A stretch of DNA of 64,000 bases from the NCBI GenBank assembly GCA_004009845.1, contig RMBW01000011.1, positions 424,771 through 488,770 on the forward strand, given 5' to 3'. Positions 25,812 to 37,200 of the stretch are shown here, piece after piece; within the stretch, counting starts at the first letter, position 1, and each line of letters begins with the position of its first letter. Origin of the DNA: Davidsoniella eucalypti. Its lineage: Eukaryota; Ascomycota; Sordariomycetes; Microascales; Ceratocystidaceae. The notes beneath the pieces were generated by a model. It saw only the letters and a list, made by a program, of their open reading frames with translations, ran no database searches and was not told where the DNA came from. The translations under genes and the position numbers were made by a program.

Positions 25812-26690
25812 TTTATAGAGCGTTGAATGAAGAGGCATTAAAATCGGGAAGATAATGGGTATCGTTATTTTTTTCAATACACTTGTGAGAAAGATTGAAC
25901 GCGTGGAGGATGGACTATCGGTGTGGTACTAGTATGAGCGGTAACGACGGATTGGAAAGCAACAAAGACAGGAAACGCAGGGACAATGCAACTATGATTG
26001 ATATGCAAGAGAGTCAGAAATGGGAATGACAGTGTGTGCGCTGGCCGGCCAGCAGATTTAAGATGGATTGTAAGTGCAAGCTCAAAGGCTCATATTTAAC
26101 CTAGATAAATGTCCCTAATGAATATTTGGTAAGTGTTCGATTTTACCTAGTTTGGGTTGTTTGTCGCGTTTACTAGCACAACTAAAGACCCCACGCTGTA
26201 AAAAAATGACGGGGCAACAAAACATACAAAATATTAGCCGATAATACCGGCGGCCCGGATGTCTGCCGCCAGCTGACAGGAGCTGTCAAGGTGGAGCTGG
26301 CTGAAAAGAAAACAAACACAAGCGTTGCTGAGGAAATCTGGGCTAAGTTAGGTGGGCTTGAATGCTTGATGGCAGCTAAGTTTTGTTTTGGCGACGTGCT
26401 TACATAGTAGCTAAATAGCTGTCTGCTTTCATTGTTGGCTTCACATTGTCAACAACAAGGCATCCACTACGACTCTGGTGCTGCAATCTTATAGCCTATC
26501 GTGCCCTTACTCTCTTTGTGCAGCGGTGCCACCACTTTAGAACGACTATCACGATCCGCATCCCTTGTCTGTGCTAAAAGTAACTGCACATAATAAATAC
26601 CCCGCCCCCTCGATAGCTTCACGACAAACCCACGACTTACCTGGGAACTTGAGATCGAACCCCAACTGCCGTCCGCCATCCATCGCCGCC
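25812..26690. promoter_or_regulatory. Divergent promoter region CDC7 / condensin subunit 1
   Basis: 879 bp lie between the two start codons. An MCB-type ACGCGT is found near the CDC7 side. No gene is seen, and no equivalent MCB copy is apparent near the condensin start. Confidence 0.6.
25899..25904. promoter_or_regulatory. MluI cell-cycle box (ACGCGT) upstream of CDC7
   Basis: The palindrome ACGCGT lies 88 bp upstream of the CDC7 ATG. MCB elements are bound by the fungal MBF/DSC1 complex that drives G1/S transcription of replication genes. One copy alone is modest evidence, but the target gene fits. Confidence 0.5.
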
Positions 26691-29600
26691 ATGGAGTCGG
26701 CCAATTTCGATATCAACGATGCGCTTAAGCATTACATGAGTGATCCGTTTTCTGTGCCTACAAATGAAGCCGATGGCCAGCTCTTAGACTATGAGAACAA
26801 CCTAGACTCGATTTCCGATGCTGTAGTCAGCCCTGTGTTGGACCAGGTTGTCGATGCCATAGCCGATAGTCCAGACTCACTTGGCAAGGCGCTATACTTT
26901 GACTCCCTTCAGTTCATGTTAAAGTAGGCAGGCTTTCTTTGATTCTTTGTGCTGTAGCTGCTTGCTGACATGTGAATGGAATGCGACAGGTTCTCTTCGT
27001 TTCTCACCGCCAATGCGCTCGGTAGAATTTTCGATGTTGTGATGTCTGGCTTATCTGCCGAGGCGGATGCTATCAATGCCGACACCGAGGGCCAGGACGA
27101 CCAGGATGTCGTACAGCATCACAAGCAGCTCCTTGAAATGTATGGGTTTTTGCTTCAATGGACAATCACAGCCGTCGAGACCAAGGCTGCCGAAAAAAGC
27201 TCTGCCGCTCCAGTACGATTTGGACGTGGAAAGGGTAGCAAGAAGACTGCTTCATCTAAAAAGGACGACGGCAATTGGAACTCAGAAACCCAGCTGCAAA
27301 CAGCTCTTGATATCATGTGCAAGGTCTTGAAGCTGAAGCTGTCCAAGATCTTTCTGACAACGCCCGAACGCGACACTTTCATTGGTCTCATGACACGCCC
27401 AGTCTCTACTATACTTGAGAGTGAGCAGCGTGTCAAAAATACGACTATCAAGATGCATGCCTTCAAGGTCTTGTGTATCGCTGTAAAGCACCACGGACAT
27501 GGCTACGGTATATGAAGTACCTTCTCATCATGGCTAAATATATGTGCTAACATCTTGTAGCCGCTCAAATTTCCATTGTACAGAACTTGACATACTTCGA
27601 GCATTTGTCTGAGCCTATGGCGGAGTTTCTGCATATTCTAGCTGAAACCTATGATTACCCTCAACTGGCAGAGGATGTCATTCGTGAGCTCAGTAATAAA
27701 GAGTTCAACACCAACGATACTCGTGGACCTAAATCGGTTTCAACCTTCATTATCCGCTTGTCTGAGCTCACGCCCAGAATTGTGATCAAGCAGGTCACCA
27801 TGCTGGCTAAGCAGCTTGACAGCGAGTCCTATACCCTTAGATGTGCTCTGATCGAAGTATGCGGCAACATGGTCGCATATCTTAGCCGACTCGAAGAAAG
27901 AGGCGAAAACTACAAGACGCAACTTAATGCCTTCTTTGATGTGCTCGAAGAGCGCTTCTTAGACATAAATCCTTATGCTCGTTGCCGTGCCATCCAGGTT
28001 TACACGAGACTTTGCGACTTGGAGCAGAAATTCCCCAAAAGACGGCAAAAGGCTGCTGAATTGGCCTGCCGTAGTCTGGAAGATAAGAGTAGTCATGTTC
28101 GTCGCAATGCTATCAAGCTTATGGGAACTCTTATCAAAACACATCCATTCACTGTCATGCATGGAGCTCGGCTATCACGAAAAGAGTGGCAAGAACGCCT
28201 GGACAAGGTCGACGAGGAGTTGGGCTCTCTTAAGCCTCCGTCAGATGTGCCTGAAATGGAAGGCAACTCTCAGCTACTAGATGAAGCTACTCAACTAGAT
28301 GATCAACCCAAGAGCATCAACGCTATGACGGACGAGCAAAAGATTGCAGCTGTGAAGAAGGCTCAATTAGCTGCTGCTACGTCTGAAGCCATCGAAAAGT
28401 TGACACTCACCAAGCGTTACTACACCGAAGCTCTTAAATTCATCGATGTTTTACACGAGTCAACCGAGACTGTCTGCCAGCTTCTAGGATCTCGCAACAA
28501 GAGTGAAGTCATTGAAGCCATGGACTACTTTGAGATTGGCGATGCGTATGATATCGAACAAAACAAGGTTGGTATCCGTCGTATGCTGCGTCTCATCTGG
28601 ACAAAGGGCAACAGTGATGAGGGAAAGGGTGTGCAAACTCACTTGATCGACTGCTACCGTCGCCTATTCTTCGAGGCGCCAGACTCTTTCAGCCCGAATG
28701 ATGCTGCCAACTACATTGCTCGCAATATGATCAGTCTTACATTTGGTGCTACACCAGCCGAGTTGACCTCGCTAGAACAGCTTCTCAGCACTATGATGAA
28801 GAATGGCATGATTCCCGAAGCAGTTGTTAGTAAACTGTGGCAGGTTTACGGTGTCCAGAAACGTGAGATCTCTCGATCTCAAAGACGAGGCTCCATCATT
28901 GTCCTTGGAATGATGGCTACTGCTAGCCCCGAGATTGCAGTTGGCGAGATGGAGGCCATGCTTCGGACTGGCCTTGGTGCGCATGGCCGTGCCGATTTGC
29001 TATTAGCCAAGTACACTTGCATTGCTCTCCGCCGCATTAACCCCGCTGGCCGTAGTAAGGAGGCACTAGGTAGCAAACTCGTAACATTTTCCCGGTTACC
29101 AAATGACCATGCTGTTCTCTCTCGATTAGCTGCCATTACGGAAATTGCAACCGATAGCAAGGAGTGGTATGGTGTTGCCGAGCAAGCCATCAACGCCATC
29201 TATGCTCTTGCTAGACATCCCGATACACTATGCTCAGATATCATCAAGCGTAAAACTCGGTCTGTCTTTAGCGGATCTAACTCTCGGCCATCATCAAGCA
29301 GTGACGGCACCCAGACCGACGCCCAAGCCGATACGGAAATGATGGATATCGATAGTACCGACAACCAGACTCAACACAGCCAACCGCCCAGCCAAAGCCA
29401 ATTTAAAAGTCGAGACGCGGCTGTCGGCCTTTCGCAATTGTTATTCATTGTTGGCCACGTTGCCATCAAGCAAATTGTGCACCTTGAGCTCTGTGAGCAG
29501 GATTTCAAGCGCCGGAAGCAAGAGCGGGAGAAACTTTCAGCCGAGAAGGCTGCCACTAGCACACCCAGTAAGGAGAAGGAGACTCCGGTAGATGAGCTCG

Positions 29601-30424
29601 ATCTTATTGGTGGTACTACGGAGGATGACTTTACAGAAGCCATGGCCCATATCAGGGAGCGTGAATTGCTTTTTGGCCCGCAAAGCCTACTGACTCTTTT
29701 CGGGCCGTTAGTTTCAGAAATTTGCGCTTCCTCGACAAAGTATACGGACAAAGGACTCCAAGAGGCCGCTACTCTGTGTCTGGCCAAGTTGATGTGCGTG
29801 AGCTCAGAGTATTGTGAAGCCAACCTGCCGCTTCTTATCACTATCATGGAGCGTTCAGCTAACGCCACTGTACGATCCAACGCAGTGATTGCTCTGGGAG
29901 ACATGGCCGTCTGCTTCAACCACCTCATTGACGAGAACACCGATTTCCTTTACCGCCGCCTTGCTGATTCCGATGATAGTGTGAAGCGCACATGTCTGAT
30001 GACTTTGACTTTCCTGATTCTTGCTGGTCAGGTCAAGGTCAAGGGTCAATTGGGTGAAATGGCTAAGTGCCTCGAAGACGACGATCGTCGCATCGCGGAT
30101 CTGGCTCGTATGTTCTTTACTGAGCTTAGCACCAAAGACAACGCTGTGTACAACCACTTTGTCGATATGTTCTCTCTGCTCAGCGCCGAGCCCAACTTGC
30201 CAGAAGAGAGTTTCCGGCGTATCATCCGTTTCCTTCTTGGTTTCGTGGAGAAGGACAGACACGCCAAGCAATTGTCAGAAAAGCTTGCAGCTAGACTTTC
30301 AAGGTGCGAAACCGAGAGACAGTGGAACGATGTGGCATTTGCTCTTGGCTTATTGCAGCACAAAAACGACGATATCACTAAGCTGGTTACGGAAGGTTTC
30401 AAGGTTGTACAAGCTTCAGCCTAA
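26691..30424 (+). CDS. Condensin complex subunit 1 (Cnd1/Ycs4/CAP-D2)
   Basis: Three exons (26691-26923, 26990-27507, 27561-30424) are joined by 66- and 53-bp GT-AG introns and give 1,204 aa, close to yeast Ycs4. The ATG at 26691 has a strong context (GCCGCCATGG). The N-terminal MESANFDINDALKHYMSDP region matches the Cnd1 N-terminal domain. HEAT-like blocks include LDINPYARCRAIQVYTRL (about 383-402) and the conserved C-terminal Cnd1 region around VRSNAVIALGDMAVCFNHLI (about 1020-1130). Low-complexity segments rich in S/Q/D lie around residue 830. CAP-D2 is the HEAT-repeat subunit of condensin that helps load the SMC2/SMC4 ring on mitotic chromosomes. The frame is open throughout; the gene is divergent from CDC7. 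Confidence 0.94.
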
Positions 30425-30890
30425 AGTAGGCATATATATGTATGTAATATTCACAACGGGGTTTCCAAGGTACGGTTACTAGGGGCTTGATTATGGTGTT
30501 TCACGGGCGTAATTGTTGATATTTTGCTGTTTATTTTTTTTCATTTCGCCTTTCATTGGTCATTTATATTTTCACTTGAATGTTATCATGATTGTCCTTA
30601 CAATATTGATCTTGTACATGCCATGGAGAGTTTTGTGACAGTCTGTGATATCTGTAGTTATATTTCTTGCTTATGCAAGAGTGTAATCTGTTCCTAGTAG
30701 AGATATCCGAGGGCTAATCCAACCACAAAATCTAGTCCCCTCTAGATAAGAGAGGACCTAAGGGAAGGCAAAACTAGCATCCGAGACTCTGCACTTGCTG
30801 TGGTTTTGGCTGTATATAATGGAGTGTGTACAAGGGAATAGGTGAATTCCGGTGTGCTTTCTGTGTCGAGAACCCATGGGTCGTCAGAAC
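30425..30890. other. Convergent 3' region condensin / NDUFA13
   Basis: 466 bp between opposing stop codons, T-rich near the condensin end. It should contain both 3' UTRs. No gene is seen. Confidence 0.6.
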
Positions 30891-31532
30891 TTATATGTTC
30901 TTAACATCGAATTTGTGGATGGGCGTGAAGGCAATGTTTGGTCTGACGAAACGATCGGTGTTGTAGGGCTTCGTAGTTGTTCCGAGAAGGGCTTGTTCAC
31001 GCGCCTGATCAGCGTACCAACGACGAACGAGATCGCGATCCTCCTCGGCCTGAAGAGCAGGCATGATATAAAGACGAGCCCAGACCTTTTCACGGGCAAG
31101 TTCACTGCAGGAAAGAGAGAAATACAACGTTACTAGCTATTCGGCATTTGATGTAATGTTGAGATCGGTGGTTATAGTTGGGAAAGAGAGGGTTTGGCGT
31201 ACTTGGCTTCGCGAAGACCGACGATTAGCTTGTACCAACCGTAAGACACGAAAGCACCCATGCCGAGAAGCAAGATTCCGGGACGGAAACCACGCGCGGG
31301 GAGATTTCTCTGGGAAAGTAAAGATTAGCCATGTTAGCGTTATCTGAAGTGAAATGCCCGCACACACGACTCCGGTTGTCATGCTAAGCAATTGTGCGCT
31401 CAATAGCAAATGAAACGCTCCTGTATCAAAGAGCGAAAGAGCCGCCGTGTTGGCTGATTGGCAATTGGAGATTCTCACCTTGTATTGAACGGCGGAGTAG
31501 CCGCCAACGGGCGGCATATCCTGGCCAGCCAT
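30891..31532 (-). CDS. NADH:ubiquinone oxidoreductase subunit NDUFA13 / GRIM-19 (B16.6)
   Basis: Three exons (31479-31532, 31203-31309, 30891-31104) give 124 aa, the usual size of the fungal complex I B16.6 subunit. The start is MAGQDMPPVGGYSAVQYK. Exon 2 carries the single membrane helix (PGILLLGMGAFVSYGWYKL) followed by IVGLREANELAREKVWAR across the second intron. Exon 3 holds the charged LQAEEDRDLVRRWYADQARE segment. The subunit is an accessory, single-pass component of the mitochondrial inner-membrane complex I, needed for assembly. Introns of 169 and 98 bp are GT-AG. The gene converges with condensin subunit 1. Nothing is unusual. Confidence 0.93.
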
Positions 31533-32207
31533 GACGAAGACGAATACAAGAAATTCAAAGAAAATAGAAAGGAATTACGCCGCGAAGGCCGTGAAGGGGC
31601 TCACAATAGAGCTGGCGATAAAAGAAGCAAATGACACTAGTAATAAATCAAGACGTTACAGAACTTATTTTGTCAATTTTAGTTCTGTGTTAACCCGCCA
31701 CTTGGAAGATTCAATTGCAAGATCGAAATTCCCCAGATCAGATTCGTGAGTATCGTGAGCTGATCCTTGGCTTTTCCCCGTTTGGTGATAGTACTCATTG
31801 GTTTGGCCTGAAGGAAATGTGGGGACAGTCGGAAAGGCAGCCAATCAAAACATGGGTAAAGTAAAACCAACAGGGTTAGCTAGCATAGTAGGGTTACTAG
31901 CAAAAACACCATGATTTTTGTAAGTATATTTATTTCAACATCACCAACAGTTTTTTCATGAGATTAAGCTAGGCATAACAAGCAAAAAAACAACCCATAC
32001 AACACTTGATATTCCTACGTGGTTACCTACCGTAGTACTAATCTAGTTTAACTAGGAGAGAGCCGTACTTTCTACAAGTTATGGTTGTATGCTGCTGTCG
32101 TTGTTATTTATCTATCTACCGAAACTACAATGAATGGATTTTCGAGTCCGGTCTAACATGTCCCGATTTTTCTAGCCCCGGTATATCTTACATCTCTAAG
32201 ATTCATA
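31533..32207. other. Intergenic, NDUFA13 promoter side
   Basis: 675 bp of AT-rich sequence. It holds the NDUFA13 promoter and marks the boundary from the housekeeping block to the accessory zone. No gene is recognised. Confidence 0.55.
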
Positions 32208-33214
32208 CTTTCGGTAGGAATTGGTGCTGCAATCCCTTCTCTAGAACATGATGTACGACTTGGCGATATTATGGCCGGCAAACCCTCCGGTAACATCTAG
32301 TGGTGTTGTCCAATACGATGTTGGCAACTTGCTTGGTGATGGGCAGTTTCTACTACAAGGCTAGCTAAATGCCCCGTAGATACATTGCTGCCAGAATTGA
32401 GTAACTTTGAAGCCAACACAGATATCAATGAGCCTGCTTTTCTAACATATATTGAAAAGGCGTTGTCATATAGTGCAAAGGCCACGAAAAGCTTTGTAAA
32501 GCCAGCTTCTCAACGAGATCGGCTATTCTATCCAGAGCGTATCCATCAACGTTATGCTCCGACATGTGACTATTGTCTCCAAGAGTGGGAATTGCCAAGA
32601 CTCACGAGAGAATGACAGTCCAGAGGTGCATGATGGGATCATTGCATCTGGAAACTCTGTGATGAGCGATGCAAGTCGTTGAGACCAATTGCAACAGGAA
32701 ATTGGGGCTATATGTGTTGAAACTGGTGTTACACAGCAGTTCACCATGTCTCATTATCTGTGGCATTTCAGATTATGCAGATAGTCATAAAAAGAATGAC
32801 TGGCTCGGCTGTGCTGCTCTTTCTGCCGCCGCCTATAAAAAGAGCTTCTAGGCTTTGTGCATAAGACTGATATTTATATAATGAAGCGAGCCTTGAAAGC
32901 TATTGGTATGTTGAAATGAAACCATCTTCAGTGACATGGCTTTACCAGATATATGGACAGCACTCGGATCGGTTTGCATTGAGGGTCACCTAGATGTTGT
33001 CAAGTTCTCGATCTAGAAAGGGGCCGACATAAACCATGGGGCCTTGAATGGTTAGACTGTCTTTCTTTCGGCTAGTTCCGAGAGTCGTCCTGATGCTGTC
33101 AAGCTCTTGATCGAGAAAGGAGCTGACATTGATCATGAGTGTTCTAATGCCCTCAGTCCTATTTATATGGTCAGCTCTGAAGATTATTTCGATGTTGCTA
33201 AGCTACAAATGTAG
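32208..33214 (+). pseudogene. Decayed phosphorylase-superfamily (PNP_UDP_1) / ankyrin NLR-type gene
   Basis: Pieces of one protein occur in collinear order but in shifting frames. 32208-32297 encodes LSVGIGAAIPSLEHDVRLGD and onward and ends at TAG. 32299-32361 gives SGVVQYDVGNLLGDGQF. 32352-32612 gives LPELSNFEANTDINEPAFLT onward to QRDRLFYPERIHQ. About 32611-32745 gives SPEVHDGIIASGNSVMSDAS then TGA. 32743-32849 gives CLIICGISDYADSHKKNDWL. 32948-33214 encodes ankyrin units (HLDVVKFSI-stop-KGADIN and DAVKLLIEKGADIDH) with two in-frame TAGs. This is the nucleoside-phosphorylase-like domain plus ankyrin layout common in fungal NLR-like proteins. No NACHT segment remains. At least three frameshifts and four internal stops make it clearly non-functional. 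There is no sign of a start codon or promoter. Confidence 0.85.
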
Positions 33215-33826
33215 GATATCATTGCCGCCCTAGTGTTCAATCCTACCTTTGCCTCTGTATAATAGATATTTCATTTTATGTTTAGATGATAGAGTGTCTC
33301 GCCACTATCTTGTACAGATTATCGAATGAATACAAATTAGGCCATTGAGGTGCCCCATACTCGAGCTTGTAGAGATTTAATACTGTGTAGATATATAACA
33401 AGGTAGTTGAGTGTCACTGATTTCTCAATGTTTGTTAATAATTCGAAGCCTACTCTATTCTGACTCTTCCTATATGTTCTTTGGTTATCAGATGCCTCGA
33501 ATAGTTCATTTCCTATCAACACAGTACGCGTTTATTACTAGTTATTACTAAATGGTATTACATAGAATAGAATGAAGATGAAAGCAAAGAAAATCTACCC
33601 GAAAAGTTCCAAAAATAGGATAAAGGGCGCCTGACTTGATTTTGTCAATGGGGGTATTTGCTATAGTTCATATACTGGATAGCAATTCTTAGATAAACGG
33701 AAGTTTGAGAAATCACTGGCTATTCTTACAAGTCTGATGGTTGTAGGGATGCTTGAAGTGATATATAAGTTCAGGTAATATATATAATAGCTAGTAGAAA
33801 TCACTGTATATTCAAATTATATCATC
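33215..33826. other. AT-rich spacer before the copia element
   Basis: 612 bp of AT-rich DNA with no ORF of note, ending in the TCATC target site at 33822-33826. Probably degraded accessory DNA. Confidence 0.5.
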
Positions 33827-34052
33827 TGTCGATGTGGTCACATGATAAGTGTAATAATGGGTATGACTAAGCGGAGGGGACTCCACACACTTACCCATAT
33901 TACCTCTCATGGCGGCCACATCCCACGATAGATAGACTTTACACCTTAAGCATCACCAACAGACCCGATTCATACCACCTTGATAGAGAGGCGGTCTGAG
34001 TACGGATCACAGGTGTAAGCAAACTATCCAATACATACGTTTTGCACCGATA
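33827..34052 (+). repeat. 5' LTR of the copia element
   Basis: 226 bp, starting TGTCGATGTGGTCACA and ending CACCGATA. It matches the 3' LTR at about 220 of 226 positions. No obvious tRNA primer-binding site could be recognised just inside it. Confidence 0.95.
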
Positions 34053-34209
34053 GTAATTACTTAGGTAATCAGCTTGAAGCTACCAAAACGTGAATTTTTT
34101 CAGCTCTACAAAAATCAGTGAAACACACCAAAAACACACCAAAAACAACCGAAAAACATCCAAAAACATCAACAACAACGACGTCGACGCCGACACCATC
34201 ATTATCATC

Positions 34210-37200
34210 ATGGCAGGCACCGAGACTACCACCCCGAGCGAGGCCGGAGACGGCGCGGCCCCAGGAGACGTGGCGACGCTACTCCCGGTCAACCACGAGG
34301 ACGTCGCTCAGGACTTCCTCCGGTTCGTCGAGGCTCACCCGGATTTCTGTGACAGCCTGTACCTCACGGAGCTCCGGGAGACCTTCAAGGACTGGGGAGA
34401 GGCCGACTTCCGGTCGACAGACCGGCGGACCTTCACCCTCATCAAGGTCATGACTACCCGGCGCGGCGTATTCATCCCGAGCCATAACCACAGCGGCGGC
34501 AACCAGTTCGCCGTCTTCATGGCAGCTATGGAGAAGGAGGATTCACTCCCATGGACCGACGCCGGTATACGGGCCGCTAGGAAGGTGTGCAAGGCACCAA
34601 TGCCGATGCAGACGATGAACGAGAAGCTTCAGCATCGTATGGGCAAGAAATTTATTGACCCTGCCTTCTGGTCTGATGAGCCGATCGGGGACGGGGACTT
34701 TGCTCACGTCGACGACGACGAGGCTCGTGAAATACCGCCTATGCCACCTACCAAGCCAGAGGTGGCCAGCCCTGAGGATGTACCTCGCAGGCGCCTGGTA
34801 ACTCAACACTGGACGTCACACGGGAACACCTCCGTGAATGCCACGCCCCCTCCTATGGCAGGCCCGCTCCCTATGATGCCCTCGCAAGACCGCTTTGAGT
34901 CAGACATCGTGAAGGGCGCCCGCACTTCAAAGTGGTTTATGCTGGGTGTACAGGACATCATCAACGCCAATCCCGGGATGTCGATGGCTACCATAGCCAC
35001 CACTCTATACAGCCAGCTATCCGAAAATCAGGAATGCATCCAAGGCAACAAGTCACCCGAAGACCTTCTCTCTCGCCTTCAACATGCCTTCCTCAGCCAT
35101 CCGAAAACTACGATTGCGGCTACCTATGCCCGCAACCAGCGTCAGGATCCACCGACATACATCGCTGCGGTGCATGATTACCTCCTCTCCGAATCTATCA
35201 AAGATAACACCGGCAACCTCCTTAGCCGGACTGCAGCAGCGCCGGTGATCGACTCGTTTTACACAGATAGAACCTACCGCCGTAACGATGGCAACGGGAG
35301 ACCCAGCACCGGAAGCAGGGGCCGTAGCAACTTCCGTGGCGGCACCCGCCCTGCTCCGGCGGGTGCACCAGGCCGCAAGTGCTTCATCTGTGAAAAGCCT
35401 GACTGCCAGTGGTCGCGTCACACTGACGAAGAAAAGGAAGAACACCGTCGCAAGTGGAGGGAGAGAGGAGGGCGTACGCAAGCGCAGTACTACCTAGAGA
35501 TGAACGCGGCCCAGGGAGACTCGACGGCGGCATACTTTATCGCCCAGAGAGAGCCCGAAGGAGTAGAAGAAGACGGAGACGACGACAGTGATGAGGAGGA
35601 GTACGCCGTTATGTGGTCCCAGAGCATGGAAGCACCGGACACGGCAGCGGTGATGATTCAAGACATGAGCGCGGCTACCTGCAGCCACATCTTCGACCGG
35701 AAGCCAACCACGGGCCCCCCGACACCCCCGGACGACCCCATAGACTCCCGGTACGGAGACATCGAATTCATGGGCTTCATCGTCGGCACTGGCGCAGCCG
35801 CCTTCTCGACGTGTGGCCTCCCGCAATTCACGGCCTTGCAGCACCTCCGCAAGTCTGTGATACTGAACGAAGCCACCGCAGGCCATGCAAGAATCAAATT
35901 TGGCATAGGAGCGTCTGTTTCTATGGGATCTACGGCTGTAGAGACGCCCATTGGGACGATCACGTTCCACGTTATGCCAGCCAAGACTCCATTCCTCATC
36001 TCGCTCAAAGATTTGGACCACCTCAAGTGCTACCTCGAGAACCCTCGAGACGTGGTGATAACTCCTCATGGCGAGGTCCCTGTGCTACGTCGCTTTGGCC
36101 ACGCATTCATCACGGTGCCAGAGATGGCGCACATCACCGACACCCACAGCTTCTTTACATCCCGTGAGCTGAAGCGCCTGCACCGTCGTTTCGGTCATCC
36201 ATCAGTGCAGCGTCTTCACGACCTTCTCACGGCTGCAGGAGGCGATGAGGTTAATCGCCTACAGCTGCAGAAGATCAAGGACTACTGCCATGACTGCCAG
36301 GTTCACCAGGGGCCCCCGAGGCGATTCAAGTTTAACCTCCGTGAGGGCCAGGATGTTGTTTTCAATGGCACGGTGGTGGTGGACGTCGCGTACATCGACG
36401 GCTCCCCATACATCCATGTCATCGACCAGGCAACGGGTTTCACGGCAGCTAGGTGGTTACAGAACGCCACCGCGCAGCACACATGGGATAAGTTCAGGGA
36501 ATGCTGGCTGGACACTTATATTGGCCCTCCCGACCTCATTGTGCACGATCAAGGCACAAATTTCATTGCCCAGGACTTCAAGGACAATGCAGCTGTCATG
36601 GGTTCATCCGTGAAGCCTGTGCCGACCGAAGCGCACCACAGCGTTGGTCAAATCGAGCGCTACCATGGCACCCTCAAGCGAGCCTTCGCCATAATCACCC
36701 GTGAGGCACCCTCTCTGTCGAAAGAGTCAGCCCTCCAAATGGCTGTGAAAGCTGTCAACGACACGGCAGGGCCCAACGGCTTGGTACCTACCCTGCTTGT
36801 TTTCGGAGCCTACCCCCGGCTGTCGGCCTTGAGCTCGCCCGGCCTTGAGCTCGCCGTCAGTCACAGTCACGCAGCGCGCGGCCGCAATCAAGGCGGCCAT
36901 GAAAGACCTCGCAGCGGCCCGAGCACGCCGCGCGGTCCAGGAAGCGCTCCGGCTCACTAACGGACCTGCACCGGTCAAGCCAGCCCTGGGCGACGAGGTG
37001 CTCGTGTGGCGCCTCTCTGGAGGCAGTGGCACTACCGCACGGGCTGCTGGATGGGACGGACCGTTCAAGGTGAAAGCAGTCGCTGACGAAGAGGTAACAG
37101 TGGACTTCGGCAATGGCATCGAGGGCTCCTTTCGGAGCACCTCCGTGCGTCCATACCTCAGAGAGAGTCAGGAAGAGAACGATGCCGGCAACCCTCCACC

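Noticed and set aside
34053..34085. Primer-binding site just inside the 5' LTR
   Set aside because: No stretch here matches a tRNA 3' end or the initiator tRNA-derived site known from Ty1; a half-tRNA primer cannot be excluded without tRNA sequences.
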